This document shows positions 8,480 through 16,617 of a DNA stretch of 64,000 nt, piece by piece. The notes beneath the pieces were generated by a model. That model saw nothing but the letters and a program-made list of their open reading frames with translations, searched no databases and had not been told where the DNA came from. Position numbers and translations under genes: made by a program. Source of the stretch: Planctomycetota bacterium (lineage in GTDB: Bacteria > Planctomycetota > Brocadiia > Brocadiales > Brocadiaceae); assembly GCA_016873165.1 (NCBI GenBank), contig VGXV01000002.1, positions 62,001 to 126,000 on the forward strand, in the 5' to 3' direction. How positions within the stretch are numbered: the first letter of the stretch is position 1; each line of letters starts with the position of its first letter.

Positions 8480-10633
8480 TTAAAAAGGAACTTCCGTATC
8501 ATCTTCATTCACAGTTTCTTCTTCCCGAACACCATCGGTTGCATTAGTTCCTCCCAGAGAGGCTTGTTCAGATATTTGCTGCCATTCATCAGCAATCTTT
8601 TTCCAGTCAACACTCCGTTCTTCTGGCTCATTCTTGTCATTTTTCCCTATCCATACATTCCAGAAATCCGGGTCTTCCGAGTGTGGCCGTTCATGTTCAG
8701 CCAGATCGTTCATGCGAACAAGCACGGGCAATTCAGATGCCCAACCAAGCAATATGGCATATTGGGATGGCAACGAGGGTAATTCCCGGAGAAGTCCGCG
8801 CAGATTGTCTGGCACTAACCTGGTCACCTTTTCCTGGTCAAGGTCATTACTGATGCGATGGAGTAAAAAGGTGTTGCACTGTGACAACACAGTAGGTGAC
8901 AATTCCGATGGACGCTGTGAGGATAGAACCAAGCCCAGTCCAAACTTGCGCCCTTCACGGGCAATTTTTTCAAAAACCTGACAACAGACTGATGCGGCAT
9001 TCTGGTTTTCCGCTTCTTCTTTGTATCTTTTTATAAACGTATGGGCCTCTTCCATCACTAACACGGTCGGCAAGGATTTCCCTTCCAGCTTCCGATAGCG
9101 TTGCAAGGCTTCAAGAGTCATTCGCGCTATTACGGCAGTTATAATGTGGATAATCTCAGCCGGCACCAGCGAAAGATCAATTATCGTCACACAGCCATTT
9201 GCCGCTTTGTTGTCACCGATATACTGTTCAAGCCAAGTCACTAAATCGATTTCAATATCATCGCCAATGATCGACCTCATCTTTGTATCCGACAGCATTG
9301 TACGGATGCGCACAAGAAAAAAATCAATCCATTGGCGATTCCCGCTGTTTGTTGCAAGAAAATCTAAATCTGATATGAGGCTACTACTTGAAAATCTCTT
9401 AGGTATGTCTTCGTGCAAAGGAAGGGATGGTTCTGTACTGCCTCCAAAGAATTCAATAACATCTCTAACTTTGACTAAGAAATTGTCAATGTCGCTATAT
9501 TCAAATGGCTTGTTATAATTGCGTTCATTTTTACACTTAGTCTCTTTCAGGTCATTTGTTATCTGAATTAATTTATTAAGTTGGTCTTGATCGTCTGGAA
9601 TTTTATCAATAAAGTAAGTCAAAGACTTATAAAAAGCATTTAACAACTCAATAAATCCCCAGTATTTTCCTTCCTTGGCACTGGCAAAAGGTGATGAGTT
9701 TACACGCTCCTGTTTAAAGGAGGATAGTGATCCCTGAAGATAGATGACCAAATCTCTAACTACGCTGTTTTCTAAGGAAGCGTCAATAGAGTTTCTTCTG
9801 AGGCGCAAAGCTTTCTGAAGTAACGGTCGTTGTGCTTTCGCACTCGCCTGAGTAAAAGAACACCACTCCGCGCTATTCCAGAACCAAAGCGGAACTTCAA
9901 GGGGTTTGTCCTTATCACCTACCTGAAAAACTCTGGCCTTATGTTTGAATTTCCCGTTTGCAAATACTTTCGCATATTCCCCATTAGGGTCAAGGACAAT
10001 AAAGCGGGCATTGGGATTATTGCCAGTCCTCTTGGCAGCATCGAGCGACCACTGAATCAACCCGGCAACTGAACATGATTTCCCGCTTCCGGTATTTCCA
10101 AGCACGGCTAGGTGCCGCCCGAAAAGACGATCAGGGTCAACGCAAACCTCCGCATTGGCCGCCAATGGACTGGTGCCGATTTTTACCCTACGCTTTTCGC
10201 CGGACTCTACGATACTTTTGAGCTGTTGATCTGTAGGAATGAGAACCGGTTCTCCGACACTGGGAAACGTCTGTATGCCCCGGTGAAATGTAAAGACGGA
10301 GCCTTGATCACCCTGCAACACCCCCAATGGATTTACCCGCATTTTTCGCAATGGAAAGGGCAAATCAACCAGACCAAAGTCCTGAAAACCCTTCCTCTTG
10401 GGAAAAGGAGAACGCTCTATTGCAATCCATTCCACCTGTCCCACAATATGGCCCGACTCCGTTGGAATAAGCACATAGCCATTAATGCGGGGGAAAGCTC
10501 GCGGTGTTCCAGCATTTGCTGCAACACCGTCAGGTGCTTCTAGATCCAAACCAACCTTTATTTCATCGGGTGAAACAAATTCCACCGACCCGATGCGCAA
10601 AGATGCAGCATGTTCAATCAGGCTTAGACTCAT
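8480..10633 (-). CDS. HerA-like hexameric DNA translocase/helicase, partner of SIR2
   Basis: A 717-residue FtsK/HerA-superfamily ATPase. An N-terminal HAS-barrel-like region (GYVLIPTESGHIVGQVEWI) precedes Walker A GNTGSGKS at 179-186, the RFIVLDPNGEY strand at 210-220, Walker B VLVMEEAH at 524-531 and the sensor/arginine-finger stretch GRKFGLGLVLSSQRP at 561-575, typical of HerA. A strong GGAGGGGG precedes the ATG. The start overlaps the SIR2 stop by 20 nt, indicating translational coupling. SIR2-HerA pairs are an established anti-phage arrangement in which the HerA hexamer scaffolds SIR2 NADase subunits. The link to phage defence here is inferred from that architecture. No NurA-type nuclease is adjacent. 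Confidence 0.9.
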   Translation of the reverse strand: MSLSLIEHAASLRIGSVEFVSPDEIKVGLDLEAPDGVAANAGTPRAFPRINGYVLIPTESGHIVGQVEWIAIERSPFPKRKGFQDFGLVDLPFPLRKMRVNPLGVLQGDQGSVFTFHRGIQTFPSVGEPVLIPTDQQLKSIVESGEKRRVKIGTSPLAANAEVCVDPDRLFGRHLAVLGNTGSGKSCSVAGLIQWSLDAAKRTGNNPNARFIVLDPNGEYAKVFANGKFKHKARVFQVGDKDKPLEVPLWFWNSAEWCSFTQASAKAQRPLLQKALRLRRNSIDASLENSVVRDLVIYLQGSLSSFKQERVNSSPFASAKEGKYWGFIELLNAFYKSLTYFIDKIPDDQDQLNKLIQITNDLKETKCKNERNYNKPFEYSDIDNFLVKVRDVIEFFGGSTEPSLPLHEDIPKRFSSSSLISDLDFLATNSGNRQWIDFFLVRIRTMLSDTKMRSIIGDDIEIDLVTWLEQYIGDNKAANGCVTIIDLSLVPAEIIHIITAVIARMTLEALQRYRKLEGKSLPTVLVMEEAHTFIKRYKEEAENQNAASVCCQVFEKIAREGRKFGLGLVLSSQRPSELSPTVLSQCNTFLLHRISNDLDQEKVTRLVPDNLRGLLRELPSLPSQYAILLGWASELPVLVRMNDLAEHERPHSEDPDFWNVWIGKNDKNEPEERSVDWKKIADEWQQISEQASLGGTNATDGVREEETVNEDDTEVPF

Positions 10634-12044
10634 TTACCCCCTCCTTTGTAGTGTCGTTGTTCTTGTTGCCTCCGTCTGAACTTGCAATCCCCCTTGCTCT
10701 CATCAAATCAGCCAGACGGAAGGTTGTCCGGTCAATTGCCGGTTTGGGCAAGTAGTATTCGACCAATTTTCCCAGATCTCCAAAATGCTTTCCAATCAGC
10801 AGGGATATCTGTGCAGGACGGTGAACTTCGTTATAGAAAGATTTGACACGATCACCATCATCACCGTAAGCGATGATCACAAGATGAGTTGAGGGAATAG
10901 TGAGCATGTCTTTAATAATCCGGTTGATATGCTCGTCGCCAAGGCTGTAGCCATAAAGGACAAGAGTTGAATTTGGACGGCATACTGCGGCTGCGAAATC
11001 CCTGAAAAGTTCTACATAAGGGTATTCTGCGGTTTCTCTGTCTTTAGCCTCGTTTGGATAGATTAACAATGAGCGGGTATCGCCTTTTTCTTTGCCCCAT
11101 GTCGGCAGAAAAGCGTCAATAGATTCAGCACCAAAAGGCAAGGCAATACGCCGGACATACCCATCTTGATAAATCCAGTCAAGTGAACCGTGAAGTTTGG
11201 TAAAATGAACAACACCTTCGAGATAGCGTGGCTCTCCCCGGATGCCGGGAGGATTATAATGCATATCCACTTCAAGGCGGGAAGAACGGAAGATTGGATA
11301 GAGTGAGCCTACAAACCGGTCAATCAATCTGATTCCTGCCAGTTCCGCACCAAATTCCATAATTCGATCATAATTTGTCGTGAAGATATTGAGTCGTTCC
11401 CGTGTTGCCGAGCGGCTGGCGAAACTGACCAGGAAACTCATTAAGCTGTCTGCTGCATCACTGTTACTTCCAGCACTGATAACATCATTTTCTGATTTTA
11501 ACACCGTATTGATGAAGTTTATGAGTACATCGTTAAGTTCCTCAGCGAGTTTGGTTATATTCTTGCGCAAATTTACTGTATTGTCTTCATTCGCTGGAAG
11601 CGATTTCTCGCTACCTTCATTTTTTTGTGGTAAAGTATAAATTTTCAATCCTTGCAATAAGCTGTTTGCGACCCTTATCTGGTCCTCGATGTTAGGAGTC
11701 CCTCTCCCTGCTTTTTTTGCCAACTCTTTCGCAGAAGAATCAATCTGCTCCTGAAAAACAGAAAAACTCTTTTTAGACATACCATCACCAGACGAGTTGT
11801 TGGTCAGATTATGTACAGCATAGGAAATACCTGCCCCCGTGAGCAGGGACAAATGTTCACTCTGAAATAATGCGGTAAGCCAGGGTTCAATTTCTTTGCG
11901 TAATTCAACTGGGGTGAATTTCTTATCCGGAGTATCAGAAGTGTGAAAGCATTCTTTTCCGCCTTCCTCTGTCATCACGAACTGACGGAATTTTGGATCG
12001 TCACGGATTTTCAGGATATGCTTCTTTTGCCATGATTCGCTCAT
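10614..12044 (-). CDS. SIR2-family NAD-consuming effector, HerA-associated
   Basis: A 476-residue SIR2-domain protein. Visible motifs are LLTGAGIS (GAGIS at 70-74, NAD binding), FTTNYD (222-226, the TN.D motif) and KLHGSLDW with the catalytic-type histidine at 285, then GYSLGDEHINRII near 365-376. There is a long helical insertion at about 95-205 between the first two motifs. A GGAGG lies upstream of the ATG. Known defence SIR2 proteins hydrolyse NAD+ to abort infection rather than deacetylate; the TNYD/LHGSLDW form agrees with that class. It is transcribed first and coupled to herA by a 20-nt overlap. Immediately upstream is a DUF2130 remnant. Confidence 0.9.
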   Translation of the reverse strand: MSESWQKKHILKIRDDPKFRQFVMTEEGGKECFHTSDTPDKKFTPVELRKEIEPWLTALFQSEHLSLLTGAGISYAVHNLTNNSSGDGMSKKSFSVFQEQIDSSAKELAKKAGRGTPNIEDQIRVANSLLQGLKIYTLPQKNEGSEKSLPANEDNTVNLRKNITKLAEELNDVLINFINTVLKSENDVISAGSNSDAADSLMSFLVSFASRSATRERLNIFTTNYDRIMEFGAELAGIRLIDRFVGSLYPIFRSSRLEVDMHYNPPGIRGEPRYLEGVVHFTKLHGSLDWIYQDGYVRRIALPFGAESIDAFLPTWGKEKGDTRSLLIYPNEAKDRETAEYPYVELFRDFAAAVCRPNSTLVLYGYSLGDEHINRIIKDMLTIPSTHLVIIAYGDDGDRVKSFYNEVHRPAQISLLIGKHFGDLGKLVEYYLPKPAIDRTTFRLADLMRARGIASSDGGNKNNDTTKEGVNESKPD

Positions 12045-12059
12045 TTACACCCTCCATTT

Positions 12060-12180
12060 ATTGATGGTCTCTTAAATAGTCGTCAATCCTGTGGAAACCG
12101 GAATCCAGAAGAATTCTTGTGTCAAACCTCTGGATTCCGGCTTTTGTCGGAATGACAAAAGCGTATTTACAAAATCTTTA
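12060..12180. repeat. Small inverted repeat of the TTCCGG...CCGGAAT type
   Basis: Arms GGAAACCGGAATCCAGA and TCTGGATTCCGGCTTTTGTC are partly complementary, and the end TGTCGGAATGACAAAAG resembles the CGGGAATGAC repeat at about 16508-16550. It lies between the DUF2130 remnant and sir2. A dispersed non-coding repeat is the most likely explanation; no gene is seen. Confidence 0.5.
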
Positions 12181-12196
12181 CGAAATTACCATGTCT

Positions 12197-12453
12197 TTAA
12201 CTCTCAGTGGAACCTAATGCCTTCATTTCCAGCCCCTCAATCTCCCGCAACGTCTTCCCCGCTATCCCTTGCAAATCCCCATACATACCCACCGTTGCCT
12301 GCATGACACGATCAATCTGTTCCTCCCGTTTAGCCCCTTGCTTCGCCATGGCTTTCTTTTCTTTATCGCGGACTCGATGATAGGCGCCGCAAGCGATTCT
12401 GTCAGTTTGATCTCAGTCTGGCATTTCGGACAAGTAATCATTGGCTCTGTCAT
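12197..12453 (-). pseudogene. DUF2130 family gene, collapsed to its two ends
   Basis: The N-terminus is preserved (MTEPMITCPKCQTEIKLTES then LAAPIIES, including the CPKC zinc knuckle). After about 30 codons the frame shifts, and the sequence matches the C-terminus of the same family in another frame: KREEQIDRVMQATVGMYGDL, then GKTLREIEGLE and a stop at 12197-12199. The whole coiled-coil and nuclease-like middle is missing. DUF2130 proteins are normally several hundred residues. It lies just upstream of the SIR2-HerA pair on the same strand and may once have belonged to the same cassette. Confidence 0.8.
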
Positions 12454-12504
12454 ACGTCTCTCCTTGAGGGTCTCAGAAAATCGGCATACCAGGAAGCAAC
12501 GCTA

Positions 12505-12560
12505 TCCGTAACCGGTTCTCTTTTTCTATCCATGTGAGTTAGAGTTGTTGGTTTTCACCA
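12505..12560 (-). repeat. Duplicated mod 5-prime end, copy 3, degenerate
   Basis: Read on the minus strand in one frame it gives QQL, stop, LTWIEKENRL, related to QKLELTWIGKDNQP at the start of the mod remnant. It lies upstream of the DUF2130 remnant. Together with copies at 7160-7212 and 8397-8455 it brackets the HerA-SIR2-DUF2130 block. Confidence 0.65.
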
Positions 12561-12732
12561 TATACCCTTACAATTCAGCCTTTTATTTTTCCTGCAGGAT
12601 AATAATATTTTCTGTAAGTTATTGTTAATATTAAAATTATAACGATGGCGACTTCTTATTATCCAAGAGTCCGGATAATAAACCAATAAATTTTCTCTCT
12701 GCTGCTGAACCGGCTTTTCGATGATTTATTTG

Positions 12733-14094
12733 TTATCTTCCATTAACTATCTCCCAATGCCCGCCTTTATCGGGACCGGTACGTTTTATAACCCCTTTTT
12801 TTCTCAGTCTGGTTATATGGTATTTTACCCCGTCTTCGGTTATCCCTATAACCGCTGCCAGTTCTTTTTGAGTAATGTCAGGCTTGCTTGTAATGGCTTC
12901 TATGATTTTCTGGGTAGTTTTCTGGGTAGTTTTTTCTATTCCCTTCTGAAGTTTTTCTGTTTTAAGGGAATAACGTGGATCACGGTAGAAAGTGACCCTA
13001 AAGAATGCATCCATCTCAAACACAGGTTTTTTCAGTCCTGTGTCACGCATAAGCTCTCTCATACGCTCAATACCAGAACCCATGCGCTCAACTTTACCCA
13101 TGCGATGGAACAGATCGGCAATAATCGGATTTCTTCTCACAGAGGACTTGCCGAAATCCCGCTTTGTAATTCCCTCAGGCAATCCGCCAGGGTTTTCTAT
13201 CTCCACACGGTCATCAAAAATTCTTACATAAATACTTGTTCCGTTAATCGTATAATTCCTGTGGACTATAGCATTAACAACTGCTTCCCTTAAGGCGTCT
13301 AAAGGAATCTCATAAATGTCAAAACGGTCAAAACCCCGAATTTCACTGCGGACGTTCAAATGTTTCTTTAAAAAAGCAACGGCTTCATTAAACTGGATTA
13401 AGAGGTCGTCTTTCACATCATGCCGGTCATAAATATTCGTTTTATCCGTTCCCTTAAAAGCCGCAAAGACACTTTCCGCGTGAGGGATGAATTTTTCAAC
13501 TTTGGAAGCAAACATTAAGGCTCCCGCATTGTTGATTTTGTCATTCCTGTAAATGCTCAGACTTGTGAGAAAGGAGGCAAGATTTGCCTTGCTGACCTTG
13601 TAAGATATATTTGCTTCACGCAAAAATGATTTAACTTTCATAAGCGAAATATCCTTAAGGCTTAAATTTCTGCAAGGGATGTCCTCAAAGGAAATATTAT
13701 CGGTTTCACGAAAAAGAGACCGCACCTCCCGGTGAGTCATCTTCTGTGTCACTGCGTCAAGCCGTCTGTAATAACCGGAAGATGAACCATAAGGCTTTTC
13801 ATCTCCCTCGGCAACCTCAACAACAACGATATTTCCCTCTTGATGGATTTTCTTAATGTGAATTGACGGATCACAGTTCCTGGCAATAGCATGTATTTCT
13901 GCTTTCATTTTATTGGTGAGATTCTCGCCAACAATCTTTCCTCTATCATCAACGCCGAGAAGCAATAAGCCTCCTTTTGAATTGGCAAAAGCGACAATAT
14001 CACGGTCAATCTTTGGCGTGTACCTCTCCTTAAACTCAACCGTTAGCCCTTCGCCTTCTTTCATGAGCATGTTTATCTTGTCAGCACCTGTCAT
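12733..14094 (-). CDS. AlbA_2 (Schlafen-like) / ATP-binding / winged-helix regulator
   Basis: About 453 residues. The N-terminal AlbA_2/Schlafen-AAA_4 domain shows EGLTVEFKERYTPKIDRDIV and FANSKGGLLLLGVDDRGKIVG. A C-terminal ATP-binding part follows: IPLDALREAVVNAIVHRNY, VEIENPGGLPEGI, GKSSVRRNP and ERMGSGIERMRE. It ends with a winged helix (ITQKELAAVIGITEDGVKYH, ITRLRKKGVIKR) after a TQKTTQK linker. Start 14094 is chosen because GGAGAG lies about 7 nt upstream; 14130 would run into the PIN toxin. Proteins of this type are called putative transcriptional regulators and are common in mobile or defence islands; their target is unknown. Confidence 0.85.
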   Translation of the reverse strand: MTGADKINMLMKEGEGLTVEFKERYTPKIDRDIVAFANSKGGLLLLGVDDRGKIVGENLTNKMKAEIHAIARNCDPSIHIKKIHQEGNIVVVEVAEGDEKPYGSSSGYYRRLDAVTQKMTHREVRSLFRETDNISFEDIPCRNLSLKDISLMKVKSFLREANISYKVSKANLASFLTSLSIYRNDKINNAGALMFASKVEKFIPHAESVFAAFKGTDKTNIYDRHDVKDDLLIQFNEAVAFLKKHLNVRSEIRGFDRFDIYEIPLDALREAVVNAIVHRNYTINGTSIYVRIFDDRVEIENPGGLPEGITKRDFGKSSVRRNPIIADLFHRMGKVERMGSGIERMRELMRDTGLKKPVFEMDAFFRVTFYRDPRYSLKTEKLQKGIEKTTQKTTQKIIEAITSKPDITQKELAAVIGITEDGVKYHITRLRKKGVIKRTGPDKGGHWEIVNGR

Positions 14095-14119
14095 TAAGTA
14101 TCTCTCCGTCTTCAACAGT

Positions 14120-14557
14120 TCAACCAACAAAAACAGTCTTTAACCCTTTATCATTGGTAAATTCTGCCTGCCTTTTATCAGCGGTAACAAATGTCAGGGC
14201 TATTCCTGTTGATTCCTGAAATAGCAGCGCCGAGGCTATGTGAACAGCATCAAGGGTTCGCACATCTGACTGCAATAGAATTTCCTCAGTCCTCCTTAAT
14301 ACATCGTCTGTAAGCCAGACTATTTCAAGATACGGCAAGTCTTTTTTCACGCGGTTTACCAACCTGTCAAAGGTCTTATCATCAATCTCTTTCCCTTGCC
14401 TTCGCCTTGAAAAAGCAAAAAAACACTCGCTCGTAAGAATAGCAGAAGCAAGGAGGCTGTTTTCTTTGACGAGTTTTCTTACCTTGTCCGAACCCTTTTC
14501 CTTCAGGAATATCTTCAGATAAGCGCTTGTATCAATATATATCCAGGGCGGGTTCAT
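14120..14557 (-). CDS. PIN-domain toxin (VapC-like ribonuclease)
   Basis: A 145-residue PIN-domain protein and probable RNase toxin. The acidic PIN residues are visible: IYIDTSAYLK (Asp near 9), LTSECFFAF (Glu near 44), VRTLDAVHIASALLF (Asp near 103) and TFVTADKRQ (Asp near 126). The ATG abuts the antitoxin stop exactly (TAA then ATG), typical of type II modules translated as a pair. Its 3-prime end lies within 30 nt of the regulator gene. Confidence 0.9.
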   Translation of the reverse strand: MNPPWIYIDTSAYLKIFLKEKGSDKVRKLVKENSLLASAILTSECFFAFSRRRQGKEIDDKTFDRLVNRVKKDLPYLEIVWLTDDVLRRTEEILLQSDVRTLDAVHIASALLFQESTGIALTFVTADKRQAEFTNDKGLKTVFVG

Positions 14558-14839
14558 TTAAAACCTCTCTTCCCTTCCCTCTATGATGGTTTCTGATAAA
14601 GGCTTTCCTGCAATCGCAATAGTCCTGCCAAGCGGCAACCTCCCTTTAACAGCCCTTCGCAATATCCCCTGATCTTCCAAACTTTTGATCTTATCTTCCG
14701 GCGTCCCCTCTTTCATGAGCGGCTTGATAACGGCAACAGGGTTTCCCCTCTCCGTTACAACAACCTCCTGCCCTTTTCTGACCAGCTTCAGATATTTTGA
14801 AAAGTGCATATTTGCTTCCCGTAATCCAACGTGTACCAT
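14558..14839 (-). CDS. Phd/YefM-type antitoxin
   Basis: A 93-residue antitoxin. The N-terminus MVHVGLREANMHFSKYLKLV and VVVTERGNPVAVIKPL is the canonical Phd/YefM DNA-binding fold; the C-terminal tail (LGRTIAIAGKPLSETIIEG) would wrap the toxin. A GGAGGAG precedes the ATG. It is first in the operon, and the toxin follows without a gap. An 18-nt palindrome at 14854-14871 just upstream is the likely autoregulatory operator. Confidence 0.9.
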   Translation of the reverse strand: MVHVGLREANMHFSKYLKLVRKGQEVVVTERGNPVAVIKPLMKEGTPEDKIKSLEDQGILRRAVKGRLPLGRTIAIAGKPLSETIIEGREERF

Positions 14840-15365
14840 ATCACTCCTCCTATTGTAGTTATGTCACTACATCCTATCTGTTTATACCTTTTGCTGTTTT
14901 TGGGCAATTTGATTTATAAGATTCTTAACATGGGAACCCATCACTGAATCCCCTGCCGGGAGGGGATTTATAGTGGGATGTAAACATCTTTAGCCCTTAC
15001 AAAATGGTATGGACATATAACTAAGTGATTATTGCATTCGGATATTTTTTTTATTTGTGCAGTATCTTTGCTTCCAGCTTATTTTTTATAATCTTCCGTT
15101 GTTGTCTTCCCCGAAGAATCCCAGGCTTCACAAACCTTTTCCTTTGTGCCCAAAAACACCTTCTTTTCCTCCATTGGGGGAGTGTATTGATTCAGCGTAA
15201 ATTGGACAAAGCCGGAACGATAAAAAACTGTTTTTTACCTTTGACCCTACACCATGCGTGAACATAGTTAGTAGTGGAAGTTTCAAAAAGATAAAGTGCT
15301 ATCATTCCTTAAATCCCTGATAAAATTCTGATGAATTCGGCATAAAAGACATGTCTTAATCCACT
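14840..15365. other. Intergenic region with one palindromic repeat and no confident gene
   Basis: Beyond the toxin-antitoxin operator this 0.5-kb stretch holds a palindromic repeat at 14937-14980 (arms CCCATCACTGAATCCCCT and AGGGGATTTATAGTGGG). On the minus strand of 15060-15290 there are short protein-like runs (KGKKQFFIVPALSNLR) that I cannot assign. No conserved ORF is apparent. Confidence 0.6.
14854..14871. promoter_or_regulatory. Probable antitoxin operator (palindrome)
   Basis: TGTAGT, 6-nt spacer, ACTACA: a perfect 6-bp dyad 15 nt upstream of the antitoxin start. Phd/YefM antitoxins repress their own operon by binding such palindromes. The functional role is inferred. Confidence 0.6.
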
Positions 15366-16313
15366 CTACCTGCTACTCGCTGTAGATTGCCTGATATCCT
15401 TCCAATACCGATCAACGAATGACTGTATTTGATTAAGCACATCTTCCTGTTTCACAGGTTTAAAAAGATGTGCAAACCTTCCCTGTTCCTTCAGATATTC
15501 TTCGACCGGTTTAAACTTTCCCGGGATTACCGTATGCTTTATCTCTCCGTACACAGCCTCTTTCAATACCCAAATACCCGTGTCAACGGCAAGTTTCGCA
15601 AGCTTTACCGAATGTGACGGGTCGGTATTCCATCCTGCTGGACATGGAGAAAGACTGAGAAACAGTTTGGGGCCTTTATAGTGTTTTGCCTTTTCAAATT
15701 TGTTTATCAAATCCACGGGATGAGCGGGAGAAAGAGTGGCGAGATACGGAGGTTTATGACTTCTCCATATTTCAAAAAGATCCTTTTTGTAAAACAACTC
15801 TCCCAACGGATTCATTTCTCCCACCGGAGTAGTGCCCGTCCTTGATGCAAATGGCGTTGCACCCGAAGCCTGAAAACCGGTATTGCCGTATGCCTCATTA
15901 TCCGAACATATATAATAAAAATCTACATTCCGGTAAAGAGCGCCGGAAGTGGATGCCAGTCCGATATCATACGCAACGCCATCCCCGGTCAATACGACCA
16001 CCTTTAAATCTTCATCCGGGCTTAATTTTCCTTTTTTTATCAAGATATCAAGAGCATCCCTCACACCCTGTGCTCCTGCGGGAGCACAGGCCATTGCGGT
16101 ATAAAGCCACGAACTCCTGAAAGGCGTGAAAGGATAGACGGACAAAAGCGTAAAACAACCCGCGGCATTAACAATAACAATATTTTCCCCCAGCGCCTTC
16201 AAACAATGCCTCAACGCCAAAAGTCCCCCACAACCGGCACATGCAGGTGTGCCGGGATAAATATTCTCATGCAATGGAATATCACGAATGGATTTAATGG
16301 CATTCGAACTCAT
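15366..16313 (-). CDS. porB: 2-oxoacid (pyruvate-type):ferredoxin oxidoreductase, beta subunit
   Basis: TPP-binding subunit of a multisubunit oxidoreductase that interconverts pyruvate and acetyl-CoA plus CO2 with ferredoxin. Start 16313 (MSSNAIKSIRDIPLHENIYP) has a GAGG about 9 nt upstream; the longer frame to 16385 merely enters a palindromic repeat. TPACAGCGG supplies two 4Fe-4S cysteines and SPCPAG another. VVVLTGDGVAYDIGLAS followed by SDNEAYGNTG is the TPP/Mg motif (GDG...N). About 315 residues is normal for PorB. The alpha subunit is just upstream with 300 nt between start codons. Gamma and delta subunits are not adjacent, so they must be elsewhere or shared. Confidence 0.9.
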   Translation of the reverse strand: MSSNAIKSIRDIPLHENIYPGTPACAGCGGLLALRHCLKALGENIVIVNAAGCFTLLSVYPFTPFRSSWLYTAMACAPAGAQGVRDALDILIKKGKLSPDEDLKVVVLTGDGVAYDIGLASTSGALYRNVDFYYICSDNEAYGNTGFQASGATPFASRTGTTPVGEMNPLGELFYKKDLFEIWRSHKPPYLATLSPAHPVDLINKFEKAKHYKGPKLFLSLSPCPAGWNTDPSHSVKLAKLAVDTGIWVLKEAVYGEIKHTVIPGKFKPVEEYLKEQGRFAHLFKPVKQEDVLNQIQSFVDRYWKDIRQSTASSR

Positions 16314-16380
16314 ACAAGTCAACCTCAGTATTCTATAGTCAAATAAATCAGATTTTAGAAATTTAGGATATTCAGCGTGT

Positions 16381-16469
16381 AACACACCCCCGTCAGCAAT
16401 GCTATCACCCCTTAATAGAGGGGAAAGCGGGAAGTCCCCTCTATCTAGAGAGGATTTAGGGGTGTGTTA
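16381..16469. repeat. Palindromic repeat between porA and porB
   Basis: Terminal arms AACACACCCC and GGGGTGTGTT enclose complementary TAGAGGGGAAAG / CCCCTCTATCTAGAGAGG blocks. It resembles the PTPDPSQEG-type repeats of the defence island. A second GGATTCCCGC...GCGGGAATGACCGC hairpin follows at about 16520-16553. They fill most of the gap between the two subunit genes. Confidence 0.8.
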
Positions 16470-16617
16470 ATTTCTCGAAAACCAGATGCTTTTGCCGGGT
16501 ATCCGGTGGCTCGTTCTTCCCGGATTCCCGCTAAAAACATGCGGGAATGACCGCTTTAGAGCAATAGAATGTAATGTGCAAATGCTTAACCGGACGTCGC
16601 TGCCGTGTCTTATTGTT

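Noticed and set aside
15025..15261. 78-codon plus-strand ORF upstream of the toxin-antitoxin operon
   Set aside because: No Shine-Dalgarno, no recognisable domain, and it lies in a region with only repeat and decayed sequence.
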